64,000 nt of DNA from NCBI RefSeq assembly GCF_003945595.2, contig NW_024104532.1:7005501-7069500 (forward strand). The letters run 5' to 3'. The translations under genes and the position numbers were made by a program. The notes below the pieces were generated by a model. That model made no database searches and was not told the origin of the DNA. It saw nothing but the letters and a program-made list of their open reading frames with translations. Shown here one piece after another: positions 50,940 to 63,313 of this stretch. This stretch comes from Pipra filicauda (Eukaryota > Chordata > Aves > Passeriformes > Pipridae). Numbering within the stretch: the stretch's first letter is position 1; each line of letters opens with the position of its first letter.

Positions 50940-53900
50940 AAAAAAAATTAAGGAAGTCCTTTAAAAAATGGGCAAGTTTCCTACAGTGTGACAGGTTAGA
51001 CATTTAATTTGTACTACAAGTGTGTCGTAACTACTATTTTATTACTATAAAGGTGATGAATGCAAGGAAAAAAATTTTATGGAAGCGGTTTATCGTGCAT
51101 GAACTGTCACAGCTTGATTATATTCTCTATATCCTTCCAGTTTTGATTTGCTAAGATTAGGAAAATAGGTTTTAAGAGAAGCACTGCCATTCCTTGAGGA
51201 ATACTATATCCGCTTTGCATTAGCCTCGAGAAAACAAGAATTCTCATTTGTTGCACTCTTAGATTATGTCATACGTAAAATCTACTTTTCTGAGTCTCTG
51301 CTGTGCTCTTATTTCCATGATAAGAGTTGTGGGTTGTTGGTTTTTGTTGTTTAGTTCAGAGTGTGCTGGTTTGCCTTGCCTGTGTATCCTTGAGCTTAAT
51401 GTACCTATTTAATCTCAGATTCCTGTGGCAATGTCAGTTAATAGCATTAGCTAAAAGCATGAGCAAATCTATAATTGATTTATTTGGTGTCCTCCTTTAG
51501 AATGGAGGAACAATATCTCCAAGAAGCAACAGTTTTCATGTACAACATCTGCTTCTCTGTAAACTTCTGACACTTGACTCATAGTTGGAGATAGATTTAC
51601 CAGCAGTGGAGTGGGTAGGGAAATCAGAAGAAGTATTTGTAGGAAAGGATAAGCTTCCATTTGGTTTCTATTTCAGAAAAAAAAGCTTTGAAATATGTAG
51701 GAATATCCCTTTTGAATATTTGTAATTAAAATGTTCCTCTATTCTGGTTGAAGCAACTTTTAATGAAATTAAGATAATCTGCAGTGTTACAAATAATGAA
51801 GTTTGAAAGAAAATTTAAGTTTTCTGAGTCACTGAGATGATTTTAATTTTTTTTTAGTGTTCCTTTTTTTCTCTGAATTCAAGATGAAGAAATGTTTGAT
51901 ATGTCAAAAATGTTCAGAGACAGAAAAAGTATTTCTTGTTAACCTTTATTCAGCAACATTATTAATAATCATCATAATTTCCAGTGCTGAACATAAGATA
52001 TAATGTGGCTGAGAATACTGTGGTGAACAACATCAAAGAAAGCTTGGGTACATAGCAATTACTTCCAGTTAAAATGATCTCTGCATATCTACTTTTCAGT
52101 TAATGTGCTGCTATGCAAGGTATCAGTGTGTAAATGGTTTCTCTAAACTGACCTGGAATTTTTAGTAAGATGCAAAGAACATTAGGATAACTCCCTTCAT
52201 CAGTTCTTATGTTAAGGATGAAGGTTTCCTACAGTTAATAGGATAAAACTATATCAGCCATGTATATATCCAGCACTGACTGTACCCATGCTACACATTT
52301 TTTCCTGTCATTGTTCTGCACAGCTTTGCTTATTTTTTGTACAGGTTGTTTCCCATGTTGCTATTTTTCAACCCAATTTTATTTTTGATTTTCCTGATTT
52401 ATCTAGTTTCATTTTGTTTTTTCATATAATTGGGGCAGAAGTCCTTCAATATAGGCTCTTTTTGAGCCTGGTCATTAACTCTCACAATGAACATGCCAAA
52501 AATGGCTGAGTGAAAGAATTAAATTTCTCATATATGGTTTGCACTGGGCAAAAGTAAGTTGTTCTCCGTGGTAGAATTTGAGGTTAAATCCCTGTAGCCT
52601 TGCTGCCTTTAGAAAGGTTCTTTCTGTTTAATTTTGTTCTTGCCATAAGTTCATGAGAAGAGACAGGTTGTATATTTGTGTCTTTGTAGCCTGGTTGCAA
52701 AACAGAGACAATTTTGGATTATTCCTCCCCCCTCCCCCATGGCTTTTTTCTTGTCTGTTTAGTCAGTGAGAACCCTTTAGGCTCAGAATAGCTTTGTGAG
52801 CAGGTCTGACATCTAGCAGAGGGGCCATACCTAGCAGTGGTTGCCACTTTATTTTTAAGATAGCTTCCTTACCTCCAGTTATGTAAGTGCTGATATTTTA
52901 AAGATAGTGTGTGCTGTTGTTACTTGGAGTATTTTATTTACCAAAGTGCTTTGAGGCAAATCTGCCCTTACTCATATGGGAGTTCTATTAGGTGACTCAG
53001 GTGTGTACCCACAGCTTTGTCCATCTGAGCTCTTGGATTCTTTAAAAGTCTGAAAAATAAGGCAGTGAGCATTTTACTGAATTCAGGAAAAAGAATTTAC
53101 CTTTGAATAATTTCTGTGGCTGACTGAAACCAAACAGAAATCCCATCTTCTGAAATATCTGTAATTGCAGACTGAAAACACAGGGCAGTTTTGTCTTCGG
53201 GTTTAGAAATGAACAAGGTCCTTAATTCGTTATCTCATAAGGAAATTTATTCAGTATGAAATCATACTGCACACTTTTGGCCATGTTATTGCCCATCATT
53301 TTCAAAAGCGCAAATTAACTTGCAAATGCTTTTAAAGTCTGTAAATTGTGCTGTTAATTGACTCCATATAACATAAGCAGTTAATGCCTTTTTTCTCAAC
53401 AAACTGAATGACTTTATCTACTTTCCCTTCCTTTATTATAAATAGCAGGCACCATAAATTCGGTGTTCAGCTGTGGAACAGTGCCTATCAAGCACAGCAT
53501 TACAGTACAGAGCAGAGGTGAAGAAGACTTCGGAATCATTTTCTTGCTTTTCGCATTTAATTTTTCAGTTGCTGCTTTAAAAGGCATCTCAGACAGTGGG
53601 TATTCTCCAGGGCTTGTTGGGTTCCTGTGCTGGTTTAATAGTGATCGTGACACTTGTAGAAGTGTGGCACTGAGAGGATTAGTGAACTCATCAGAAGGAA
53701 GGAAGGAATGATCAATTATTCACCACACGCCATCAACTACCAGAAGCATTGACTGCTACCTGTCCCTCTCCTTGTCTTTCTTCTGCACACACACATTCAG
53801 TTTGTGCTATTTGTGCAATTACATTATTTTCATTCAAACAATCTCTAGAGAAACCTGTTTATTTGAGTATGCTGGAACATTCATCATTAGGGTGTTGCAT

Positions 53901-56600
53901 CAAGTGTCCTTGACATTCACTGCTCTGTGCCTCCTGCATCTTCCTCTTTAATTATTTTAACACTTGGAATAAATAAAACAACAGAAAGAACTGGATGATT
54001 TACCTAAAAAGAGCAGAATGGATAGAGACATTTCATAATTAGATCACTCATGGATTATTTTTTGACTATTTTTCTCCTTTCTCCCTAAACTTTTGTGCTT
54101 GAACCTGATTTTCAAGGGGAGGAGTCTAATAGCCTTCATGTAAGAAAGGCTTTTGTTCTGCATCTCTAAATATTCATAATGCACATAAAGGAAGATTACT
54201 GGGGGTTTTATTCACTTTGAAATGTTAGCAAGAATATTTTTTCAAAACTTAGAAGTTGTAACAGAAACCTCATTAATCCTTGAACATGGCTTTATATGCT
54301 AGGGGGATATTAGTGTTAAAATAACACATATGCTCTTTTGATTTAAATATTCAAGATCACAGCATCTTCATAATCATTTAAATTTTGTTAAGTTTGATTA
54401 TCATAAAATTAAAGTAGAATATTTAAAAAGTGCATTACTCTGAAAAATCAAAAAATTCTTGAATGTTGCAAAGAGCTTATAGATTCTGCTAAAGTTTCAT
54501 GAGCAGCTTAAAAATGAGGGAGAGCTGTTGCTGGAACTTAGAGCTGAGAAAAAAACCTGAAGGAATACCAAAAACCAAACTGGTTTGGCATTATCCATTT
54601 ATATTAAAGTCTAACATTAAAAATAGTTACTTGCAATGTTGCTTGTGCAAGTGCTTCAGCCACTTTACTCTGTACCAAAGCTGTCACAGTTGCATGTCAT
54701 ACTATAACAGCTGTGCATTAGAGCACTGGCCACATTTGGCCTGTAAGTGTCAGATAGCCACAAGATTCCAAAATAGAAATAATGACAGTGATTTTAATTC
54801 AGTAAATACATACTATCATCTCTTTTGAGGCAATTACTTAGGCTTGTTTGCAAAAACAGAATTAAAATATTGACTTGATATTCCCATGAAATCCCAGAAG
54901 CCCTGTAATTTAGAGTGCAACTGGTAGAGTGTGGTTGTAACGAGGTTCAAAGGCAGTGTCTTCTGGGGGTACCAAATGTGCTGTGATTAAAAACTGGCAA
55001 AAAGCATCATTTATTTCCATTTTGCACAGTAGGTCAGGGAAACATAAATCAAGTATCTTGACAGGAAATCTGTTGTGAATCTAGAGAATGAAATACCATC
55101 CTGCCTCCTCTTGGTCCCCTGCCTTCAGTTGTAGAGCAGAATTCTGTTGTTGACGTCAGGGACAGTTCTTGAATTGAGGTAAAAATATGCCACACATTTG
55201 CTGTACCATTTGTTTAAAGGCTAGTTGGGAATGAGCAGAGAGGAGTGTTTTTCATCACATCTCTCATCAATGTATTGCTGTCTCTGATTCTGTGTAAGAT
55301 TAATTTCTAGCATTTGTTGACAGCTCTGTGGTTTCCACAACAGAGGGAAATGTAGAGATTAACATAAAATGTTCATTGTGTGGCAACGTTCTTAGGAACC
55401 CTGGCAGTTTATTACAGCTTATGACTATTATTAATAATATTGTTTTAAAAGTGGAGTTGCCAATGTTGACATTTTTCAGTATATGCCATACTTAGCAAGA
55501 GATCTCAGGGATAAATTTATTTCTGACCTTGATTTGTATGGAGCACTAACTGTTGCTTTAAAATGCTCCAGGTGATATTTGCCATACAGAGAAATAAATA
55601 TAAGTGTTGGGATGCTACTGCATAGCAGTTGTGGAATTTCCTTGGCAGAGATAGTTACTGGGTCATAAATGTGCTGGAAACTATCACAGCCATCAGCAGG
55701 TGATATTTTTGTTCTTTGCTTCTCCTCTGCTGTGCTGAAACCAGAATTTCTCATGTGATGCTAATATTGTTGTGTTAAAACTGATCTAATTAGTTTTCCT
55801 CTGAAAAATATATGTTTTAGAAGAACCTGTTCTACAGGTTTGCACTACCCCTTGGGGATAAATGAGAGGACGTGGTACAGCTCAACAGAAATATGTTCTG
55901 ATGTAATTTCCCTCTTAAAAATGCACTAGATTTTTCTCTTTTCCTCTATCCCTTATGCCTTTTCTAGTCTTGTCAGGGGAATTTGAATACTCAGTGATGC
56001 TAATTTGTATTGGTATTATTGACTGCTTTGCAAATGCTGTAAGCTGTGTTTTAAAAATGAAATTGTCAGCCAGGAAAATTTTAACCATTTCAGCAATTGT
56101 AAGAAAAAAACATGGAGGTAAAATGTACATATTTTACTAAAAGAAAGCTGGCAGGAGTGGGAAAGATATAAACTAGAGCATCATTTCTTCATGTAGGAGT
56201 GGGGCTCAGTATTGCCAGCGAGGGAGGACCAACACCATGTGGACTTTCTTGTACAAGAGATATGGTTTAAAATAATAAGGAATGTTAAAGTGGAGATAAA
56301 ACCTTTGAATGGGGAAATGTTTTAGAAACATTGCAAATGAAACCATTATGCTATAAACCCTTTTGGTGCTACCATAGCAGGTAGGAAAGCCCAACTGAAA
56401 ATGTGTTTACTTTGCTTCCATATTTAACCCCAATTACCCTTTGCAGGGGAATTCTTTTTAACATTCAGTTCCTCATGTCACTTTTTAGCTTCTGTAGGTC
56501 TTGTTTTCCCCCACTACATAAATTGCAGCAGGTGCACAGAATTGAAGACATTACAATTAAATGTAATCAAATATTTTAGGCACTAATGAGCAGCTCCAGG
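50940..56600. other. AT-rich unique sequence, no gene seen
   Basis: Frames up to 109 codons (54499-54828, Cys-rich, + strand) show no recognisable domain or splice context. The stretch 53455-53700 has several CpG steps (aagacttcgg, ttttcgcattt, gatcgtgac), unusual for this window, but I cannot identify it. Confidence 0.55.
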
Positions 56601-56617
56601 AAAACAAGTCAAAAGGC

Positions 56618-56644
56618 AAAAAAAAAAAAAAAAAAAAAAAAAAA
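56618..56644. repeat. Poly(A) run of 27
   Basis: Twenty-seven A in a row are flanked on the left by aaaaggc and on the right by gccttt, so the 6-bp flanks are inverted copies of each other. No retroposon body is recognisable before it. Confidence 0.9.
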
Positions 56645-56859
56645 GCCTTTAAGTGAGTGGATTTTCAAACACCCAAGGCACCATAGGGCCAATTAAGGGA
56701 GTCAGACACCAGGACACATACTGGCATTAATTATCTCTGAGTTCAGGGAAATAAAAAATAAAAGCAACAATTATCATAATAAATTTCCACACACTGCTTG
56801 TAAGTTGTGCTAATCTACAACACACCTGGGCTTCCCAGATTTAAGGCATGAAAGTGCAT

Positions 56860-57080
56860 CCTCAATCAGGCAGTAATGACCTCATGTCAGGGCTCAGGGG
56901 ATGTGCTGCTTTGCCTTGGTCTGCCAGTGAGGCAGAGCCTAATCCCAGGTCCAGGCTCCAGCTCAGCTCTGCCCTGTGGAGCTCAGAAGTGCAGCCCTGC
57001 ACCCCCTGGGCTGGCTACAAACACACAGGTCAGTCCAGCAGGGTGGAATTTCTCCCTCCCTCCTTCTCTCTCACCCTCAT
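56860..57080. other. GC-rich pocket
   Basis: 38 of the 60 bases from 56941 are G or C. The sequence is rich in CAG, CTC and CCAGG words with almost no CpG. Three overlapping + strand frames are open here, none with a known domain. It lies about 220 bases after the run of 27 A. Confidence 0.55.
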
Positions 57081-57089
57081 TTTATTATA

Positions 57090-58830
57090 CACCTGATGAA
57101 AATTTTCACAATGGGAGTATCAGTCTCAATCTACTCTAAATACTGGTGGGTCTCTCTAATTCTCCTTTCTCTAAACTAAGAAGGAGGCAAGATAAAAGAG
57201 CAAATATTTCGTGTATGTCATAAGAGTTTCTCGAAATGTGCAGCTGAAAGAAAAAGTAGGATAGGCACTGAGCTAGAGGAAAAAATTTTTGAAGGGTATT
57301 AAAAAATTGATCTTTCTCTGACTGATATCTGAACCAGCTGCAAGATATTCTCACTGAAAATAAAGGAAAACTGGGTAATACGTTTTGGGCTGTTGGTTTT
57401 ATTTCAGCGTTAGGTAAAATTAGTGTATGTAGCGGTTTTATTTGAAGCATTGTCTGGCTATTTGGTTGCATCTGGAGGGTGAGTGTCAATCACTCCAACC
57501 TTCACACAACATGAACTAGGAAAAAAAAAAGCCCTATATGAACAAGATGAGGTTTAAATTTGTTAGTCATGTGATTTATTTTTTTTTTCCCTGTCAGTGT
57601 CTGCTAATTAAATTTTCATGCTTGTAATGGAAGTCTCTTGGGACATTCTTTATGTTCAGAAGGTGTTTTGTACACCATGGACTCCACCAAGAGGAACTAC
57701 TTGGGAGGAATGGGCCAATAAAAATGAGCTACAGCCCTTTCCCCAGTAGTGGCACAACATGGGCCAAAAGTAAATTGTGTGTGGTATATAAGATTATAGA
57801 AGACATTTATAACAGCTGAGCTGAAAGATAATATAGATATTAAAGTGACTATATCACAGGAGGAACTAGGGCCTAATTACAGTGTAGTACTTTAGTTTTG
57901 GGAGAGTCAAAGCAAAATCCCCAGCTGGGCAGTGTCAAACAGCAGAGAACACCCTGTCAGGTGCCAGTGATGCATTGGCAAAGCAATTTGAGAGTGCAGG
58001 TAATACATGGGATTCTGGGGAGTTCACAAAGGTTTCAACAGATTTGGCAACTGATCAAGGAAGTGCCAGATGGAGCTTCTAGATCTTTGTGGAATTTGCT
58101 TCGTCAGAATCTAAAACTGTCTTTAAAAAATCTTGAAGCAGTTTGCTTTCATGTTTTCGACATTAAGTATTTCAATTTCTCACTTTGAAAAGATAGTTTT
58201 GTATTTAAGAATTAAAAGAACTGAATGTAGATGTCTGAAAATAAAACATGTTTCAGTCTGAAATACATAATTTAGAGAGAAGTATGTTTTTTACTTTGGT
58301 ATGATAAACTGAAAAATACAAAGTTGAACTGGCTCTAGTGATCAATTTGAGATACGCTTTGAAACCATTCAAAGAGGCATTTGATGGTTTTGCAATATGA
58401 AACAAATTTACAGTTTGGTTTTGGATTAAATTGGTGTTGAAAAATGGTTGTCATTCTGTAATAATATAAATTCAAGGCAGAAATTATTATTTTCCTTTTT
58501 ATCAGCACGCTATTTCTTCTGAAAACTGTGTTATCTAGGAAAGTAATAGACCTATATTCAAGAGAAAAAAAGGAAAGAGAAACAAAATTCAAGAGAGCAA
58601 ACGTAACAAGCCAGTTGTGTACCCAACTAAGAAACAGTTTGTTCCTTTTGTTGCCAGTATTTTCCCTTTTGGTGGGCAGCCCTCAGGGACAGACTCTTAC
58701 ACTTCCTGTCCCCTTGGTTTCTGAAGGAAGATGATTTGAATTGATGTGACACATTTTTCGGTAGTTAGTGTAGCTATTATGAGAATCATTTGCCGAAATT
58801 GTGATTTGTATTATTCTTGCAGCTGTTCTT
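57090..58830. other. AT-rich unique sequence, no gene seen
   Basis: A - strand frame of 117 codons (57136-57489) and a + strand frame of 96 codons (57898-58188) have no recognisable domains. No mobile element was recognised. Confidence 0.6.
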
Positions 58831-58836
58831 AACAAA

Positions 58837-58856
58837 TTTTTCTTTTTTTTTTTCCT

Positions 58857-58886
<30 letters not shown>
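58837..58886. repeat. T-rich tract with an uninterrupted run of 23 T
   Basis: Fifty bases are T except for isolated C at 58842, 58854-58855 and 58863. The last 23 bases are pure T. A frame through it reads poly-Phe and is not a gene. It could be the reversed tail of an old retroposon, but no body is recognisable downstream. Confidence 0.85.
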
Positions 58887-58887
<1 letters not shown>

Positions 58888-59159
58888 TTAAAGACAAAGA
58901 GCCATTGCTGTCTTTTATCTTTTCTAACAGGGACTGATTTACAAGCTCATATGGATAGCTACAAATGCATTCTAATATCTTTTAAGTATAGCAGACCTGA
59001 TCATTCTCATCTGCTATTGTCTTCTCTTATTCTTTGTTCACGGTATTTTTTCTGATGAGTCCCTGTCAGCCTGCCCATGTGTATTTCTTAAAACACTTAA
59101 AGCAATGTCAACAAGTTGTAAGTACTGCAAAGAGCAGAGATTTCTTGTTTCTGTCATGG

Positions 59160-59510
59160 GTGGCATGGGAAGTTGGAGGGGGACCTCAGGGATCACCTGG
59201 CTCAGCCTTTTTTGGCAAAAGCACCGTAAAACCACGGTGTAGCCAGGCTGGCCCAGCACCCGTCCAGCTGAACCTCACATGTGGCCAGTGCTGGGGAATC
59301 CACTGCTTTCCTGGGAGAAGTTATTCCAGTAGGTGATTGTTCTCGTTATGAAAAATATTCCTCTTGTGTCGAATCAGAATCCCCCCAGAAGTAAGTTGTA
59401 TCCATTACCCCTCCCCTTTCCCATGTGACTCCTTGAAAAAGAGATACTTTGGGATACTTTGATAATTCTGATTTAAGAATTCACTGTGATCTTTTCTCAG
59501 AGCACCCATC
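59160..59510 (-). mobile_element. CR1 LINE fragment, antisense, older and longer copy
   Basis: The + strand carries successive blocks of a reverse-complement CR1 3' region: gttggagggggacctcaggg near 59172, cagcacccgtccagctgaac near 59254, ggggaatccactgctttcc near 59293, and gttattccagtaggtgattg near 59320. Further on come ccattacccctcccctttc near 59402 and catgtgactccttgaaaaag near 59422. The phrase with the ccatgtgactccttg block fits the older CR1-X/E-type subfamilies better than the youngest ones. Past 59440 the match weakens and includes a short local duplication (gatacttt twice at 59442-59459). A likely CR1 stretch resumes near 59475 (tttaagaattcactgtgatc) up to about 59510. The copy is inactive. 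The end points are approximate. Confidence 0.85.
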
Positions 59511-59519
59511 TGTAGCAAA

Positions 59520-61060
59520 CACATGGGACAGCACTCAAATAAATGTAATATTTTCATAACTTAATGTCAGCTAAATGACTGTGTTTTCATTTGCTGTCTA
59601 GGACTAGATTTTTCAATTATTTTAATTTAAGAAAATTATATTTAAAAGCTTTCAAATCTTTACAAAACCTTTAAAAAATTAAAATTCAAGCCCTACAGTT
59701 TTAAACAAAATATATTACTATGCCTCAGATGTATATTTTAATATGTATGTATAGGATGTCCTTTTCATAATATAAGAAACATCTGCTGTTTGTGCCTGTA
59801 TTTTAGGGGAATTTAAAAGCTAATCATTTTTCCACAATGGTTATAGAATCCAATTATTTTGCAAACTGCCACATAGCATTTTCTTCCCATAACATTTGTT
59901 TCATACCTTAATAATTCTTAATGTGAAACTTCCTTAGATTTTTTTTTTTTTTTGGAAGCTTCCCAATCTCTTAAAAGGGCATTTAAAACAGATTAGTCCA
60001 AATGAGACAACACGTCGCCAACAAATCAGCATGAAATCCCTGCCTGTGAATCTCTCCTAAAGAACAGAAAGGCATTGGACAGCTTCTTTAGGCTTCTGGA
60101 ATGTTTGGAAGAGAAATGCTATGGGAAAGAGTGTTTCTTCATCAGTGAAAAGAAATAGGAAGAGGATTCAGCCAGTATTTCTAGTGCATTGAATCAAGAA
60201 TGATTCCAAACATTCCCCATTCCTGTTAACAAAGTTCTTGTTTATGCCCATCCTTTGATTAAACTTCAGCACTGTGTTAAATAATTTCTTTAGGCTTAAC
60301 AAATATTTGATTATGTCTTACAAAATCTCTGCATTCCTTCTAAAAAACATAACTCCTGTGGATGTTTTAAAGCAAAGGTACAAGATTTAAATCAATATGT
60401 TCAAATTTTGAAAGGATTGTTTTGAGTTTCCCTCTTCCTTTTCTCGGTCTTAAGAAAACTAAAACATTGAGTTTATGTTGGTACAAGAATAAGGTCAAAC
60501 TCTAGTCCTCCTCTCGCTGTTCTAAGATGCTGACATGATAAATAATATTGAACTTAGCAAAATCTTTTAAAATTAACTGAGCACTTATTAAAATTCATAC
60601 CTTTGATCTTGTCCACTTCATATCAAGACCCAAAACTAGTATCTTAAGTAGGGTTTGTGCTTATATGTGAGGCTTCATTTTTTTTCCTTCCCACACACAC
60701 TGATTAACAAAAAGAAGGACCATCTCTCCCCATTATGGTTATAGGTATGTTAATTCTTATCCTGTCTCCTGGAGGTACATTTTTTGCAGTTCCACACCAC
60801 CTCTGCAAATCATCATCAAATAAAAGCCCATAAGCTCTTTCTATGCAGGTGCAAGATTATGCTCACTGGTTTATTGTTGGTAGCATTAGTGTTTGAGTGC
60901 TGGTATTGATAGATATGATGTTGCTGGGGATTTTCTGTAGAGAAATCTTTATTAATAGTGTATCCAAACATAATGAAAAATCATGAACTTAGCTTCTCAT
61001 GCTGTTTGCTTTCATCTAGATCTCTGTAAAGCTTAAGCAAAGTTTTTGTGCCTGAGCAAA
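59520..61060. other. AT-rich unique sequence, no gene seen
   Basis: Only a run of 15 T (59939-59953) stands out. Confidence 0.6.
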
Positions 61061-61175
61061 CAGAGTTTTTCACATCAGGCTGGTTCCAAGAGTGAAGGAG
61101 CAGCTCAGGAGTGAAAGCTTTTCACTTACTGATGGACTCTGTGTCCTGTGTCTGTCCCTTCCCCTGCCCCCCCAG

Positions 61176-61300
61176 CTCTGTTTTCTGTTAAAATGCCACC
61201 TCCCCTTGACTGGTGATTTCAATATGGATCTTTGGTCCAACAAGGACCTGTCTGAGAATGAAAGTCCCTTTCTGCCCACCAAAAATTATCAGTGTGAGAG
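61176..61300 (+). other. Exon-like stretch, unassigned
   Basis: A long pyrimidine tract (ccttcccctgcccccccag, ending 61175) looks like a splice acceptor, and gag|gtagag at 61298-61306 is a weak donor. Between them 125 bases are open in frame, giving a peptide that contains GDFNMDLWSNKDL and ends NYQCER. The GDFN followed by D and W recalls the endonuclease part of CR1-type LINEs (GDFN..D..W), but the rest does not match and no CR1 copy is recognisable in the DNA here. The opposite strand is also open. I do not recognise a gene. Chance is the simplest explanation. Confidence 0.15.
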
Positions 61301-62919
61301 GTAGAGGCTGATGTTTGAGGAGTGCTCTGAGGATGACCTGAATTGTGGTGGTTTTGCTCTGGGATATTTCAGTGCATGCAGATGTTAATTGCAAACACTG
61401 GGTTTGGTTGGGGTCTTACAAGCTCAGGACTGTCTTGGTAGTTAAGTTTCCCGAACTTTAATTTTCCTTTTTCAAACTAACTGTAGCCTTTGAAAGCAAG
61501 GATGTGATCCTGTGGCCATAATTTTATTTTTTTTCTGTGTGACTTACAGGTTATTTATATTGGAAAGTTATTGGCCTAGTCCAGGGATCAAAATGAGGTA
61601 AAATGCCTCCCAGTTCCAAGGCAACCATGGGTTTACCCACCATTAAAGAAATGAAGTTTTCAGGGGAGGGGAATGTGTCATGCAACACAGTATTGTGTTC
61701 CCCCATAACTTCTAAAAATTATCTATTAACTTAAAAAAATAAAGAATGCCTGTGGAATCCTGCTGTACCTCTTCTTCCCCTGCTGATAGGGCTTTTTTTT
61801 TTTTTTAATCAACAATACTGAGAATGCTTTTGATCAGTCCTTTAATGTACACTACTTAGGGCTTAATGGGGAATCTGAATCAAGGACATTGTGTATGTGA
61901 AACCTTATGCACTTAATAAATTAGAATTTCTGTCTAGAACCATTTAAGCCAGTAAAATACTGGGTTGAAAATTATGCAGGCCTGAATTCTGCATCCATAG
62001 AACTGCATCCATAACAAACTGTGTGCAAAACTCATCCCTGCACACAGGACAACATTCTAACCATTAGACCAAACAGGAGTTTTCAAGCACCAATGAAATA
62101 GAGAGCTGAAAATGTCCTTTTCCTTATAAAACTTGTCTTTCCACTTAAAAGTGTTTTCACAGTTATTTGCAGGCTGGTCTGTAGCACTTCTCAGATATAC
62201 ACAAGTTGGTTTAAAATAGCATAAGGGGAGAAAGAGAACTATTGAAATACAGGGAAAAAAAGCCCTTCTAATAAAATGAGAAATCAACTTTTAGAAAAGG
62301 GCAGAGGGGCAAAGAAAGGTCTGGCAAATAACAGAATAAAAGCAATCTTAAATTTTTTTTTATGAAACTGGGCACCTAATTCATTTCAAGTAAGTGTCTC
62401 AAAGCGTCCTTTTAAAATATCACCAACTGCTAAAATCGAATACTGTCATTTTATTATAGTAACTGTAGGTTTACTTATTTCATAATTGGCTTGGCTGGGG
62501 AGCTCACCTGGAGGGATTTTACCAGTAGCTGTTCTTATCAATTTTTTAATAAATCCCACAGATTGAGTAAAGTAAATAATGAATGACACAGTGCTTGCTA
62601 AGTCAATATTTAATTTAATATAGATTCTGGGAAACCAACATTTTACATTCAGATATTACTATGGTACCTGCTTAAATGAAAAAAAAAATGTTTACAAAAG
62701 GGAAAGGAGTAGAATTTGTAGGGTAATTCTGGTAGAATTAGGTTAATATTAGTATTTCATAACGTCAAATTAATATGGTGTATGTGGGGGATGTGCTTAA
62801 TGCAGAAAACCCCAATTATTTTTCTGAATCTCTAAATCTGTTCAATTGGCATCAGTTCCTATAGGTCCTTTCAGCGAGTATGCAAACATATATTCAGCCA
62901 CAATGTAACTTCAGTATGA

Positions 62920-62937
62920 TTTAAGCACATGCTTAAA
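62920..62937. repeat. Near-perfect palindrome, 8-bp arms
   Basis: tttaagca and tgcttaaa flank a two-base centre (ca). A second 8-bp inverted repeat (caacttga / tcaagttg) lies about 100 bases further at 63019-63040. Confidence 0.85.
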
Positions 62938-63286
62938 TACTGTTCCAGGCAGATACAAGCTTAAGATAAGGTTAAGCAGAATTTATTTTAAAGTTAATAT
63001 TTTTGCTGCATTTTCTTTCAACTTGAATATTCTCAAGTTGTTTGTTTCTGGACATATGAAAATACTATCAAGGGGTGTAAATTCCTTGTTCACTGATAAC
63101 TTCAAACATTTTACATAAAAAAAAAAGATTTTGTGCTGAAGAAAGTTTTTTTCCAAATAGCATCTTCTAAATAGTATTCCTTATTTATTTATTGTCATGA
63201 TGACTTGACTGTAAGGACTTCTTTTGAGTTTTGAAATACCAAAAGGCAATAAACATCCATCTTTTCTATAGTGCTGTAGGTCTTTG

Positions 63287-63313
63287 ATAATTAGTGCATC
63301 ATCATAATTAGTG
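63287..63313. promoter_or_regulatory. Two copies of ataattagtg, 17-bp spacing
   Basis: ataattagtg is at 63287-63296 and 63304-63313. Each carries a TAATTAG homeodomain-type site. The intervening gcatcatc is also repeat-like. Function is inferred only from motif type. Confidence 0.25.

Noticed and set aside
56848..57179. Three overlapping ORFs
   Set aside because: They reflect the low stop density of the GC-rich pocket. No frame shows known homology.
58801..59055. ORF with a hydrophobic poly-Phe segment resembling a membrane helix
   Set aside because: The segment is translated from the T-rich tract and is not a real membrane protein.
59034..59336. 100-codon ORF on the + strand
   Set aside because: It largely overlaps the antisense CR1 fragment and is a by-product of that repeat.
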